This document shows, piece by piece, positions 1 through 7,877 of a DNA stretch of 24,745 nucleotides; positions within the stretch are counted from its first letter, which is position 1, and each line of letters begins with the position of its first letter. The position numbers were made by a program, and so were the translations under genes. The DNA comes from Thiobacillus denitrificans (GTDB lineage: Bacteria; Pseudomonadota; Gammaproteobacteria; Burkholderiales; Thiobacillaceae). The stretch lies in the NCBI GenBank assembly GCA_002424845.1, contig DILD01000054.1:16224-40968 (forward strand), written 5' to 3'. Below the pieces are notes generated by a model. That model did not search any database. It saw nothing but the letters and a program-made list of their open reading frames with translations, and was not told the DNA's origin.

Positions 1-1033
1 TCCAGAAACGCACCACCACCTGGTTCTCTTTCCAGCCCTTGAGCTCGTAGTGGTGATGAATCGGCGCCATGCGGAAGACACGCTTGCCGGTGAGCTTGAA
101 CGAGGCAACCTGCACCATCACCGACAGGGTTTCCACCACGAACACGCCGCACATGATGAAGAGCACGATTTCCTGGCGCACGATGACCGCGACCACGCCG
201 AGCGCGGCGCCCAGCGCCAGCGCACCGACGTCGCCCATGAAAACTTCGGCCGGGTAGGCGTTGAACCACAGGAAGGCCAAGCCCGCGCCGGCCATGGCGG
301 CGCAGAAGATCGCCAGTTCGCCGGCGCCGGGCACGAAGGGCACGCCCAGATATTTGGAGAACACGGCATTGCCGGCAACGTAGGCGAAGAGCGCCAGCGC
401 GGACGCCACCATCACCGTCGGCAGGATCGCCAGACCGTCGAGACCGTCGGTCAGGTTGACCGCGTTACTGGAACCTACGATGACGAAATAGGCGAGCGCG
501 ATGAAGGCCGCGGCCGACAGGGTCAGCGTGGCGTGCTTGAGGAAGGGAATGATGAGTTCGGTGTGCGCCGGCAGGCTGGCGGTCTGCCACAGATACACCG
601 CGACCGCGAGGCCGATCACCGACTGCCAGAAATACTTCCAGCGCGAGGGCAGGCCGCGCGAATTCTTCTCGACCACCTTGCGCCAGTCGTCGACCCATCC
701 GATGACGCCGAAGCCGACCAGCGTAAGCAGCGCCACCCAGACGTAATCGTTGGACAGGTCCGCCCACAGCAGGGTGGTGATGGTGACCGACACCAGGATC
801 AGCGCGCCCCCCATGGTCGGCGTGCCGGCTTTGACCAGATGCGTCTGCGGGCCGTCGCTGCGCACCGACTGCCCGATTTTCAGCGCCGCGAGCTTGCGGA
901 TCACGGCAGGGCCGACGATGAAGGAAATCGTCAGCGCAGTGAGCGTGGCCATGACCGCGCGCAGCGTCAGGTAATTGAAGACGTTGAAGGCCCGGATGTC
1001 CTCGCCCAGTTGTTGAAACAGCCACAAGAGCAT
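1..1033 (-). CDS. mraY: MraY, phospho-MurNAc-pentapeptide transferase (3' end cut by window edge)
   Basis: Integral membrane enzyme that transfers phospho-MurNAc-pentapeptide from the UDP precursor to undecaprenyl phosphate, making lipid I. Translation from the ATG at 1033 gives 344 codons with no stop. The family is about 360 residues, so roughly 16 C-terminal residues lie outside the window. Visible family marks are the N-terminal stretch FNVFNYLTLRA, the catalytic Asp pair in GWVDDWRK (D115, D116), NLTDGLDGLA, MGDVGALALG and the loop HHHYELKGW near the edge. Several hydrophobic segments fit a polytopic protein. The start lies one base after the murF stop, so the two are translationally coupled. 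It is the last gene seen of the mraZ-to-mraY operon. The identification is firm; only the missing tail cannot be judged. Confidence 0.97.
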   Translation of the reverse strand, partial: MLLWLFQQLGEDIRAFNVFNYLTLRAVMATLTALTISFIVGPAVIRKLAALKIGQSVRSDGPQTHLVKAGTPTMGGALILVSVTITTLLWADLSNDYVWVALLTLVGFGVIGWVDDWRKVVEKNSRGLPSRWKYFWQSVIGLAVAVYLWQTASLPAHTELIIPFLKHATLTLSAAAFIALAYFVIVGSSNAVNLTDGLDGLAILPTVMVASALALFAYVAGNAVFSKYLGVPFVPGAGELAIFCAAMAGAGLAFLWFNAYPAEVFMGDVGALALGAALGVVAVIVRQEIVLFIMCGVFVVETLSVMVQVASFKLTGKRVFRMAPIHHHYELKGWKENQVVVRFW

Positions 1034-1034
1034 G

Positions 1035-2417
1035 TCAGTGTTCCTCGCACCCGGGCCGCGAGGCCGCCAGGTCTTCCATAAAGCTGTTGACCACGCGCTC
1101 CATCTGCATGAAGCGCGACCCCTTCACCAGCACGGTGGTGTCGGGCGTCAGTTCGTTTTCAAGTTCGGCGAGCAGTTCCTGGATGCGTTCGAAGTGCATC
1201 GCGCCCGCCCCGAATACGCCGGCCGTCTCTTTCGTCAGCTCGCCCAGCGCCAGCAACCTGTCGATACCGGCGGCCCGTGCTACCAGGCCGATCTGCGCAT
1301 GCAGGGCGAGCGCGTCCGAGCCCAGCTCGCCCATGTCGCCCAGCACCAGAATCTTCTTCCCGGATTGCTGCGCCAAAACCGTCAGCGCGGCCTTCACCGA
1401 ATCAGGATTGGCGTTGTAGGTGTCGTCAATGAAGGTGCTGCCATGCAAGGCGGGCTTTTTCTGCAAACGCCCCTTGACCCCGGTAAAGGCGGAGAGTCCG
1501 GCGACCATGCTTCGATGGCTGACATCAAGCGCGAAAGCGGCCGTCGCTGCGGCAAGCGCGTTCATCACGTTGTGCTTTCCCGGTACCCTCAGCGCTATCT
1601 TGAGTTCCGCATGGGGCAAATTCAGGGTCAGCGCCGAACCATACGCATCGGGAACAAACTGCCCGCGCACCACAGCCGTCTGTTCCAGCCCGAAATCGAG
1701 CACCACGCGTTTCGCATTGGCCTCGCGCCAAATCCAGGCGTGGTCATCATCGGCGTTGAATACGGCAATGCCGGCATCCGACAGCCCGTTGAATATTTCG
1801 CCCTTGGCGCGCGCGATGGCCTCGACCGAACCGAGGTAGCCGATATGCGCGGTCAGCGCGTTATTGACCACAGCCACGCTCGGCCGGGCCAGCCGCGACA
1901 GATAGTCGATCTCGCCGGCATGATTCATGCCCATCTCCAGCACGGCGAACTGGTGCGTCGCGCGCAGGCGCAACAGCATCAGTGGCAAACCGATGTCATT
2001 GTTGAGATTGCCTTCGGTATGCAGGACGGTCGCCTCCCCCCCCGTTTCCTCTTGCAGAATCGCCGCCAGCATTTCCTTGACCGTGGTCTTGCCATTGCTT
2101 CCGGTGATGGCAACGATCGGGATTGCGAAGCGCTGACGCCAGGCTGCGGCGAGCCGGCCGAGTGCGAGACGGGTATCGTCGACCCGGATGGCCGCGACAA
2201 TGTCGGGGGCCTGTTCGGCATCCAGCACCACGCCGGCCGCCCCCTGCGCCAGCGCCTGACTGGCAAACTTTCCGCCGTCGAATTTTTCACCGCGCAGCGC
2301 GATGAACAAGTCGCCCGGCTGGATTTTTCGGCTGTCGGTCGAGACGCGCAACACCTCGGCATCGGCTCCCGCGAACGGCACCCCCAGCATGACGGCGGCT
2401 TCGGACAATCGCATCAT
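1035..2417 (-). CDS. murF: MurF, UDP-MurNAc-tripeptide--D-alanyl-D-alanine ligase
   Basis: Cytoplasmic ATP-dependent ligase that adds D-Ala-D-Ala to UDP-MurNAc-tripeptide, the last soluble step of peptidoglycan precursor synthesis. The 460-residue product has the Mur ligase order: N-terminal substrate domain, ATP loop GSNGKTT (about residues 106-112), the central segment EMGMNHAGEI, and the C-terminal segment DDTYNANPDS followed by VLGDMGELG. I chose the ATG at 2417 over the in-frame ATG at 2423. A GGAGG at 2425-2429 sits 7 bases from 2417 but only 1 base from 2423, and 2417 also gives the usual 4-base ATGA overlap with the murE stop. The two starts differ by two residues. It follows murE and precedes mraY in the same operon. 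Confidence 0.96.
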   Translation of the reverse strand: MMRLSEAAVMLGVPFAGADAEVLRVSTDSRKIQPGDLFIALRGEKFDGGKFASQALAQGAAGVVLDAEQAPDIVAAIRVDDTRLALGRLAAAWRQRFAIPIVAITGSNGKTTVKEMLAAILQEETGGEATVLHTEGNLNNDIGLPLMLLRLRATHQFAVLEMGMNHAGEIDYLSRLARPSVAVVNNALTAHIGYLGSVEAIARAKGEIFNGLSDAGIAVFNADDDHAWIWREANAKRVVLDFGLEQTAVVRGQFVPDAYGSALTLNLPHAELKIALRVPGKHNVMNALAAATAAFALDVSHRSMVAGLSAFTGVKGRLQKKPALHGSTFIDDTYNANPDSVKAALTVLAQQSGKKILVLGDMGELGSDALALHAQIGLVARAAGIDRLLALGELTKETAGVFGAGAMHFERIQELLAELENELTPDTTVLVKGSRFMQMERVVNSFMEDLAASRPGCEEH

Positions 2418-3889
2418 GCCCATGCCTCCAGCGCTTTCCGCGCCACCGCCACATCGGAGAACGGCAGTCGTTCACCGGCCATCTCCTGGTAATCCTCATG
2501 ACCCTTGCCGGCAACCAGCACCACATCCCCCTGATGCGCGCCGCCAATCGCTTCGAAAATGGCACGTGCACGGTCAGGTTCGATACGTGCCTTGCCGTCG
2601 ACCCCCGCGAGAATGTCGTCGATGATGTCGCGCGGTTCTTCATGGCGCGGGTTGTCGCTGGTTACCCAGACCTCGTCGGCCCCCTGGACAGCCGCTTGCC
2701 CCATCAGCGGGCGCTTGCCCTTGTCGCGGTTGCCGCCGCAGCCGAAGACGCAGATGAGGCGCCCGCCGCTGACGATCTCGCGCAGGGTGGCGAGCACCTT
2801 TTCCAATGCATCAGGCGTATGGGCGTAATCCACCACCACCAGCGGATGCGCGCCGCCCCCAAATGTCTGCATGCGTCCGGGCGGTGGCGTGATATGCGCC
2901 AGCGCCCGGCAGGCTTCATCCAGCTTCACATCCGAAACCAGCAGCGTGGTGAGCACCGCCAGCAGATTGGCGGCGTTGAAGCGGCCCAGCAAGGGCGCAT
3001 TGATTTCGGCCTGCCCCCAGTCGGTTCGCACCGCGAGATGCAGTCCAGCCTGCGACAGATTCAGTTTTTCACCGATCACGGCCCCGCGCTGAAAACCATA
3101 ACCGGCAATGCGCGCTGACCGCATGGCGTTTTCCAGGCGCTGGCCGAAAGCGTCATCGACGTTCAGCACCCCCCACGCCAGGCCGGGCCAGTCGAACAAC
3201 CGCGCCTTGGCGCCGGCATAGCTGTCCATGTCGCCGTGATAATCGAGATGATCGCGCGACAGATTGGTCAGTACCGCAATATTGAATGACGTGCCATTGA
3301 CACGCCCTTGCGCGAGCCCATGCGAAGACACTTCCATCGCGCATGCGGTCGCGCCCTGCCGCCGGTAAAGTGCGAGACGCTGCTGCAGTTCGATGGCATC
3401 GGGCGTGGTATTGAGCGTGGGCGTGAGTGCATCGGGGAAACCGTTCCCCACGGTGCCGACAACGGCGGTTTTACGCCCCAGTTGCGAGAATGCCTGCGCA
3501 ATCCAGTGCGCCACCGAGGTTTTGCCATTGGTGCCCGTGATGCCGATCATGTGCAGCGCACGCGAAGGGTCGCCATACACCTGAGCGGCAATTTCACCGA
3601 TGCGAACTTTCAAGCCGGCCACGCCCGCATTGGGCGTGATGAGCGCCGGATCCCATTGATAGTGATCCGCTTCCCACAGCACGCCGTCGACACGCTGGGC
3701 CACGGCCTGGGGAATGAAGTTGCGGCCATCGCGCGACTCGCCCGGATAAGCGGCGAACACGGTACCGGACACAGCCCTGCGGCTGTCGCTGACAAGCTCG
3801 CCGACCTTGACGCCGAGCCGCTCCAGGATGTGCAGCACGGACTCCTGCGCGGTCGAGGGCGCAGCAACCGAAGGGGCCTGACGCGCCAT
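2414..3889 (-). CDS. murE: MurE, UDP-MurNAc-L-Ala-D-Glu--meso-diaminopimelate ligase
   Basis: Cytoplasmic ligase that adds the third stem amino acid to UDP-MurNAc-L-Ala-D-Glu using ATP. The 491-residue product shows the ATP loop GITGTNGKTS (116-125), the TTPD and SSHGL substrate segments (161-164, 188-192), SRDHLDYHG (211-219), and a lysine in AGAKARLF (K228) at the carbamylated position. DNPRHEEP (412-419) is the amino-acid selector; DNPR is the form that recognises meso-diaminopimelate rather than lysine, as expected for a Gram-negative. The ATG shares one base with the ftsI stop (TAATG), and its own stop overlaps the murF start by four bases. The length is normal. The first 15 or so residues are low in hydrophobicity and probably disordered. 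Confidence 0.97.
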   Translation of the reverse strand: MARQAPSVAAPSTAQESVLHILERLGVKVGELVSDSRRAVSGTVFAAYPGESRDGRNFIPQAVAQRVDGVLWEADHYQWDPALITPNAGVAGLKVRIGEIAAQVYGDPSRALHMIGITGTNGKTSVAHWIAQAFSQLGRKTAVVGTVGNGFPDALTPTLNTTPDAIELQQRLALYRRQGATACAMEVSSHGLAQGRVNGTSFNIAVLTNLSRDHLDYHGDMDSYAGAKARLFDWPGLAWGVLNVDDAFGQRLENAMRSARIAGYGFQRGAVIGEKLNLSQAGLHLAVRTDWGQAEINAPLLGRFNAANLLAVLTTLLVSDVKLDEACRALAHITPPPGRMQTFGGGAHPLVVVDYAHTPDALEKVLATLREIVSGGRLICVFGCGGNRDKGKRPLMGQAAVQGADEVWVTSDNPRHEEPRDIIDDILAGVDGKARIEPDRARAIFEAIGGAHQGDVVLVAGKGHEDYQEMAGERLPFSDVAVARKALEAWA

Positions 3890-5619
3890 TACGCCCCCCC
3901 TCCCGCGCGCGCCGCATCTTGCGTCAGCCGGGTTGCCGTTTCCGGCGCATCGGGCGGCAACGCCAGCTGGCGCAGGCTGGCGGCCATGACCTGGGCGAAC
4001 ACCGGCCCGGCCACGCTGCCGCCGTAATACACGCCGCCGGACGGCTCGTCGATGATGACGCCGATGATGAGACGCGGATTCGACGCAGGCGCCATCCCGA
4101 CGAATGAAGACAAATAACGATCCGGGGCATAGCGGCCATCAACCAGCTTGTGCGCGGTGCCGGTCTTGCCGGCCACGCGATAACCCGGCACCCGCGTGCG
4201 CTGGCCGGTGCCGCCTTCCTGCGTCACCGCCTCCATCATGGCGCGGACTTCCCGAGCCACGGCCGCCGAAAACACCCGCTCCCCCACGATTTCCTGCGGC
4301 TCGCGTTTCAGGAACGAGAGCGGCATCACTTCGCCATCGTTGGCAAAGGCCATATAGGCACGGCTCAGTTGCAGCAGGCTGACCGACAAGCCATAGCCAT
4401 AGGCCATGGTGGCGTGTTCGACCGGCTTCCAGTTGGCCGCATCGCGCAGGCGGCCGGCGGTTTCACCGGGGAATCCCGACCCCGGCAACTCGCCGAAACC
4501 GGAACGATGCAGCACCTCCCAGTATTGCTGCGGGGTGAGCGACATCGCCAGCTTGACCGCGCCGACGTTGCTCGATTTCTGGATGATTTCGCTGACCGTC
4601 ATCCGCGGATGCGGATGAACATCGCGCACCACCTTGCTTCCGACAAGCCAGGTTTCCGGCGTGTCGATCACACTGCCGGGATGGTACAGACCACGCTCCA
4701 GAACCGCCGCCGCCACGAAAGGCTTGATGGTGGATCCCGGCTCGAAAATATCGATCACCGCCCGATTGCGCATCGGCCCCGGCTGATAGTCGCGGCGATT
4801 GTTGGGATTGAAAACAGGCTGGTTGGCCAGCGCGAGAATCTCGCCGGTCTTGGCATCGAGCACCACCACGCTGCCGCCCTTGGCCTTGTGCGTGGCGATC
4901 GCCGCCGCCAGCTCGCGATGCGCCAGATACTGGATATTGAGATCGAGCGATAAAGCCAGATTGCCGCCCTGCTGGGCAATCTTGATCGGCGCAAGATCGC
5001 GGATGGTATTGCCGCGGCGGTCGCGCATGATCTGGCGGTGCCCTTCCCGGCCGGCCAGCCACTCCTGATAAGCCCGCTCGACGCCTTCCTGCCCCAGGTC
5101 GTCGACATTGGTGAAGCCCACCACATGGGCGGCCACCTCGCCTGCCGGATAATAGCGGCGGAACTCGCGCCGCAGATACAGGCCCGGCACGCCCATGGCT
5201 GCAATCCTGGCCGCCTGTTCGGGCCTGACCGGACGCCTCACGCTGAACTCGCCGCGTGTTTTGCGGGCCAGCGTTTTTTTGAGTTCCTGCGATGAAACGC
5301 CAAGCACCCTGGCCAATTGCGCATGCTGCTCATCGGACAGTTTGAGCTCGGCCGGGCGCGCCCACAGCGATTCGACGGGTGTGCTGATCGCCAGCAACTG
5401 TCCGTGACGGTCGGTGACCTGCCCTCGATGCGCCGGCAGGGTGAGGTTGCGATTGGCGACCGCATTGCCTTTGCCCTGCAGGTAATCAGTGTTGAGCCCC
5501 TGCAAATAGAACGCGCGCCCGGCCACCACCACCAGCCCGGCCAGCAGCAATCCTCCCACCGTCGCCATGCGCCAGGGGGCCAGATTGATATCAAGCAGTT
5601 TTTTCGAGTGGTAGTTCAT
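3889..5619 (-). CDS. ftsI: FtsI (PBP3), septal peptidoglycan DD-transpeptidase
   Basis: Class B penicillin-binding protein that cross-links septal peptidoglycan, anchored in the inner membrane with its catalytic domain in the periplasm. The 576-residue product has a short cytoplasmic N terminus, one membrane segment (about 20-40), the pedestal motif HRGQVTDRHG (64-73), and the three transpeptidase motifs in order: STIK (296-299, nucleophile S296), SSN (349-351) and KTGT (485-488). Length is normal for a proteobacterial PBP3. The ATG at 5619 overlaps the ftsL stop by four bases (ATGA). No strong Shine-Dalgarno sequence lies before it, so translation probably depends on coupling to ftsL. The C-terminal tail after about residue 555 is Ala-rich and unlikely to be catalytic. 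Confidence 0.97.
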   Translation of the reverse strand: MNYHSKKLLDINLAPWRMATVGGLLLAGLVVVAGRAFYLQGLNTDYLQGKGNAVANRNLTLPAHRGQVTDRHGQLLAISTPVESLWARPAELKLSDEQHAQLARVLGVSSQELKKTLARKTRGEFSVRRPVRPEQAARIAAMGVPGLYLRREFRRYYPAGEVAAHVVGFTNVDDLGQEGVERAYQEWLAGREGHRQIMRDRRGNTIRDLAPIKIAQQGGNLALSLDLNIQYLAHRELAAAIATHKAKGGSVVVLDAKTGEILALANQPVFNPNNRRDYQPGPMRNRAVIDIFEPGSTIKPFVAAAVLERGLYHPGSVIDTPETWLVGSKVVRDVHPHPRMTVSEIIQKSSNVGAVKLAMSLTPQQYWEVLHRSGFGELPGSGFPGETAGRLRDAANWKPVEHATMAYGYGLSVSLLQLSRAYMAFANDGEVMPLSFLKREPQEIVGERVFSAAVAREVRAMMEAVTQEGGTGQRTRVPGYRVAGKTGTAHKLVDGRYAPDRYLSSFVGMAPASNPRLIIGVIIDEPSGGVYYGGSVAGPVFAQVMAASLRQLALPPDAPETATRLTQDAARAGGGA

Positions 5620-5888
5620 GGCGTGGCCGCCAGCGTTTCGATGTGCACCCGGTCATGCGGCGGGGCAATCAGCCCGAGCCGGGTGCGTGCCAGCGAATCC
5701 ACCCGTGCCGGATTGGCCCAGGTGCTCTGCTCAAGCTGAAGCTGCCCCCACTGCTCGTCCAGAGCATGGGCCTGTTTTTTCAGGCGCTCCAATTCCACAA
5801 AATAGGTCCGCGAACGATGCTGGGCCTGGATCACCGCCAGCGCGCACACGATCAGCAGCAGTGCCAGAACGACATTCAGACGGTTCAT
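5616..5888 (-). CDS. ftsL: FtsL, small bitopic cell division protein
   Basis: A 90-residue protein with a very short cytoplasmic N terminus, one hydrophobic segment (about 5-22) and a charged periplasmic part with a heptad-like pattern (about 28-55, ELERLKKQAHALDEQ). This is the layout of FtsL, which forms the FtsQLB complex that activates the FtsWI septal synthase. The sequence itself is poorly conserved in the family. The call rests on size, topology, the motif ARTRLGLIAP near the C terminus and position between rsmH and ftsI, where FtsL is always found. A longer open frame extends upstream through rsmH. The true start is the ATG at 5888, which overlaps the rsmH stop by four bases, and the stop overlaps the ftsI start by four bases. 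Confidence 0.92.
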   Translation of the reverse strand: MNRLNVVLALLLIVCALAVIQAQHRSRTYFVELERLKKQAHALDEQWGQLQLEQSTWANPARVDSLARTRLGLIAPPHDRVHIETLAATP

Positions 5889-6820
5889 GCTGCCCCATCC
5901 CCCGCACGCTCGGCCACCCGCAACACCGCACTGCGCGCCCGCGGATTGGCAGCAACCTCGGCGTCCGTAGCATGACGGGCTCGGCCCACCAGCTTCAGAC
6001 GCCCCGGCTTCAGCATGGCGGCCGGAATAGGCAGGCGACGCGGCGCCTGCTCGCCCAGCGCCTCGTCGCGCATGAAGCGTTTGACGATGCGGTCTTCCAG
6101 CGAATGAAAACTGATGACCGCGAGTCGGCCACCAGATTGCAGTTTGTCGACGCACTGCGGCAGCACGGCACTCAGTTCTTCCAGTTCGCGGTTGAGATAA
6201 ATCCGTATAGCCTGGAAGCTGCGGGTCGCCGGGTGCTGCCCCGGCTCGCGCTTCTTGACTGTTGCTGCGATGAGGCCCGCCAGCTGCCCGGTGCTGCGGA
6301 TGGCTTTTTCTTGGCGTGCCGCAACAATCGCGCGCGCAATCGATTTAGCAAACCGCTCTTCCCCATAGGTACGGATGATTTCACTGATCTCTCCTTCTTC
6401 CGCCGTCGCCAGCCAGTCGGCAGCCGACATCCCGCTTCCCGGGTCCATGCGCATGTCGAGCGGCGCATCGAAGCGGAAGCTGAATCCGCGCGTGGCATCG
6501 TCGAGCTGTGGCGACGACACCCCGATATCCAGCAAAATTCCGTCCACCCGCATCACGCCCAACTGATCAAGCACCGCGCCCAGGCGCGAAAACGCGCTTT
6601 GCACCAGGGTCAGCCGTGCGTCTTGCAACAGCGCGCCGGCGCGAATGGCATCGGGATCGCGATCCAGCGCGATCAGCCGGCCAGCCGGCCCCAGCTGCGC
6701 CAGAATCAGCCGGCTGTGGCCGCCGCGCCCGAACGTGGCATCGACATACACGCCGTCGGGTCTGATTTCCAGCGCCGCCACCGCCTCCTGCGCCAGTACC
6801 GGCACATGGGCGGTCTCCAT
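5885..6820 (-). CDS. rsmH: RsmH, 16S rRNA (cytosine-N4)-methyltransferase
   Basis: Methylates N4 of C1402 in 16S rRNA with S-adenosylmethionine, in the ribosomal P site. The product of about 311 residues opens with HVPVLAQEAV and shows the SAM loop DATFGRGGHS (27-36), ALDRDPDAI, DGILLDIGVSSPQLDD, the RGFSFRFDAPLDMRMD segment, and the C-terminal ISFHSLEDRIVKRFM. These are the diagnostic MraW/RsmH blocks in order. Two starts are possible: ATG at 6820, sharing one base with the mraZ stop, or GTG at 6823, overlapping by four bases. A GGAAGG lies 9 bases before the GTG and 12 before the ATG, so one extra N-terminal residue cannot be excluded. Second gene of the dcw operon, as in most proteobacteria. 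Confidence 0.97.
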   Translation of the reverse strand: METAHVPVLAQEAVAALEIRPDGVYVDATFGRGGHSRLILAQLGPAGRLIALDRDPDAIRAGALLQDARLTLVQSAFSRLGAVLDQLGVMRVDGILLDIGVSSPQLDDATRGFSFRFDAPLDMRMDPGSGMSAADWLATAEEGEISEIIRTYGEERFAKSIARAIVAARQEKAIRSTGQLAGLIAATVKKREPGQHPATRSFQAIRIYLNRELEELSAVLPQCVDKLQSGGRLAVISFHSLEDRIVKRFMRDEALGEQAPRRLPIPAAMLKPGRLKLVGRARHATDAEVAANPRARSAVLRVAERAGDGAA

Positions 6821-7266
6821 CACAACGTAAAACCTTCCAGTTCGGGCGGCAGCACATCGTCGCTGAACGTCAGCGCCTGCGACACCTGCGCTTCCCAGCG
6901 CGCCTCATTCCATAACTCCACTTTGCCGCCCTGCCCCACCATCACCACGCTTTTATCCAGCTCGGCAAACTTGCGCAGCATGGGCGGCAGCAGCACACGA
7001 CCCGCGCTGTCCATGTCCATGTCATGGGCATAACCGACAAGCAATTGCTTGAGACTGCGGGTACGGGGATTGAAGTCGGACAGGCCGTTGAGCTTTTTCT
7101 CGATCGGCTCCCACTCGGGCAAGGGATAGAGCAGCAGGCACTGGCTGGGGTCCGCGGTAATCACCACACGCCCCCCGCCATTCACCAGCAGGGCGTCACG
7201 ATAGCGCGCCGGCACGACAAGCCGGTTCTTGCTATCCAGACTGACTGTAGCGACACCCCGAAACAT
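6820..7266 (-). CDS. mraZ: MraZ, transcriptional regulator of the dcw operon
   Basis: A 148-residue DNA-binding protein of the SpoVT/AbrB-like MraZ family, which forms a ring-shaped oligomer and represses its own operon in E. coli. Two tandem MraZ repeats are visible: one starts at MFRGVATVSLDSKNRLVVPARYR and the other around DMDSAGRVLLPPMLRKFAELDK, each with the R-hydrophobic-P signature. A longer open frame starts 25 codons upstream, but the ATG at 7266 matches the family start and is preceded by GGGGGAAGC. The upstream in-frame stretch covers the operator and is leader. First gene of the operon. It probably controls transcription through the phased boxes just upstream. Confidence 0.96.
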   Translation of the reverse strand: MFRGVATVSLDSKNRLVVPARYRDALLVNGGGRVVITADPSQCLLLYPLPEWEPIEKKLNGLSDFNPRTRSLKQLLVGYAHDMDMDSAGRVLLPPMLRKFAELDKSVVMVGQGGKVELWNEARWEAQVSQALTFSDDVLPPELEGFTL

Positions 7267-7310
7267 GCTTCCCCCATTATTGATTTGGTATCTTTGGCGG
7301 AGCGGATTCT

Positions 7311-7345
7311 CCCACAACTTCCCACCAATCACCACTGACACCCAC
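7311..7345 (-). promoter_or_regulatory. MraZ operator: four phased GTGGG-type boxes
   Basis: On the minus strand GTGGG, GTGGT, GTGGG and GTGGG start exactly 10 bases apart (plus-strand complements at 7341-7345, 7331-7335, 7321-7325 and 7311-7315), each separated by 5 unrelated bases. This is the known MraZ box pattern, TGGG with 5-base spacers. The array begins inside the -10 box and covers the predicted start point, so bound MraZ should block initiation. Confidence 0.88.
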
Positions 7346-7372
7346 TATAGGGGATAGTTTTGACAGGGTCAA
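7344..7372 (-). promoter_or_regulatory. Sigma70 promoter of the mraZ operon
   Basis: Minus-strand TTGACC (7372-7367) and TATAGT (7349-7344) are separated by 17 bases, close to the sigma70 consensus. Transcription would start near 7337, leaving a leader of about 70 bases before the mraZ ATG at 7266. The -10 box overlaps the first MraZ box by two bases. Confidence 0.85.
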
Positions 7373-7383
7373 GCAGGCAAACG

Positions 7384-7417
7384 TAAAAAAACCCCTATGC
7401 CTCAAGGACTTAGGGGT
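7384..7417 (-). terminator. Rho-independent terminator between rnpB and mraZ
   Basis: On the minus strand ACCCCTA (7417-7411) pairs with TAGGGGT (7397-7391) around a 13-base loop that can form a small inner CC/GG stem, and a run of seven T follows (7390-7384). It ends about 10 bases upstream of the mraZ -35 box. It would stop transcripts arriving from rnpB or narL and keep the dcw promoter separate. Confidence 0.8.
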
Positions 7418-7427
7418 GGTTTTGGGT

Positions 7428-7436
7428 TGTGGATAA
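7428..7436 (-). promoter_or_regulatory. Consensus DnaA 9-mer
   Basis: The minus strand reads TTATCCACA, the exact strong DnaA box. It is a single copy about 90 bases upstream of the predicted mraZ transcription start, in an AT-rich stretch. No cluster of boxes is present, so this is not an origin. It could be a DnaA-responsive site for the division operon or a chance match. Confidence 0.35.
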
Positions 7437-7455
7437 GTTTCTGGGAAAACCGTGG

Positions 7456-7499
7456 CTTAGCGGATAATTCTGTTTGTTTTTTTAGGTAAAAACGCTAAG
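7456..7499. repeat. AT-rich inverted repeat downstream of rnpB
   Basis: CTTAGCG (7456-7462) and CGCTAAG (7493-7499) form a perfect 7-bp inverted repeat around a 30-base AT-rich interior with T- and A-runs. It lies between the rnpB 3' end and the terminator, so it would be part of an unprocessed rnpB precursor. Role unknown; chance occurrence is possible. Confidence 0.35.
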
Positions 7500-7520
7500 T
7501 CATTGAATTGCATAATAAGT

Positions 7521-7811
7521 GGAAAAGTCGATCGATAAGCCGGGTTCTGTCGTGGACAACCATTCCTCTAGGCCGGTCATTGCTGACCGGCTCCAGCCAC
7601 CTACCCGCAGACTCAGCGAGCCGCTTCATCGCCTGCCTATTTGGTGTTGCTCCGGATGGAGGTTACCGCGTTTCACCGTAACTTAATACGCTCGTCTCTG
7701 TGGCCCTATTCCTCGCCTCGCGGCGTCCGGCCGTTAGCCGGCATCCTGCTCTGTGGAGCCCGGACTTTCCTCTCCCATTTGCATGGCAGCGGTTGTCTGA
7801 TCGGCTTTCCC
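7521..7811 (-). ncRNA. rnpB: RNase P RNA, bacterial type A, compact betaproteobacterial form
   Basis: Catalytic RNA that trims 5' leaders from pre-tRNAs. Conserved blocks appear in order on the minus strand: GAGGAAAGTCCGGGCTCC (P4 5' side), GCCGGCTAACGGCCGG, AATAGGGCCACAGAGACGAG, GGTGAAACGCGGTAACCTCC, CCAAATAGGCAGGCGATGAA, and near the 3' end GACAGAACCCGGCTTATCG (P4 3' side). The ends were set by P1: GGGAAAGCCGATC (5') pairs with GATCGACTTTTCC (3') over 13 positions with one mismatch. The molecule is about 291 nt, short beside the 377 nt of E. coli. The helix closing after ACAGAGACGAG (P12 position) is reduced to CGTA/TACG, P3 is also small, and no P13/P14 is visible. It lies between narL and the terminator before mraZ. 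Confidence 0.95.
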
Positions 7812-7817
7812 ATCGGA

Positions 7818-7823
7818 ATTATA
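7818..7823 (-). promoter_or_regulatory. -10 box of rnpB
   Basis: Minus-strand TATAAT, a perfect sigma70 -10 box, ends 7 bases before the G at 7811 that begins P1. No good -35 box is found at 16-18 bases. The only TTGA-like hexamer, TTGATC at 7841-7836, is too close at 12 bases. rnpB therefore has its own start site about 55 bases past the narL stop. Confidence 0.7.
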
Positions 7824-7877
7824 AAGCCTTTACCCGATCAACGCGGGCCGTCCCTGCGCGCATCCCGCGCCCATCCC

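Noticed and set aside
50..2492. Plus-strand frames over mraY and murF
   Set aside because: The minus-strand products carry all Mur and MraY motifs. The plus-strand translations are His/Arg/Gln-rich shadows.
7380..7520. Replication origin next to rnpB
   Set aside because: Only one exact DnaA box is present, with no cluster and no dnaA, dnaN or gidA nearby.
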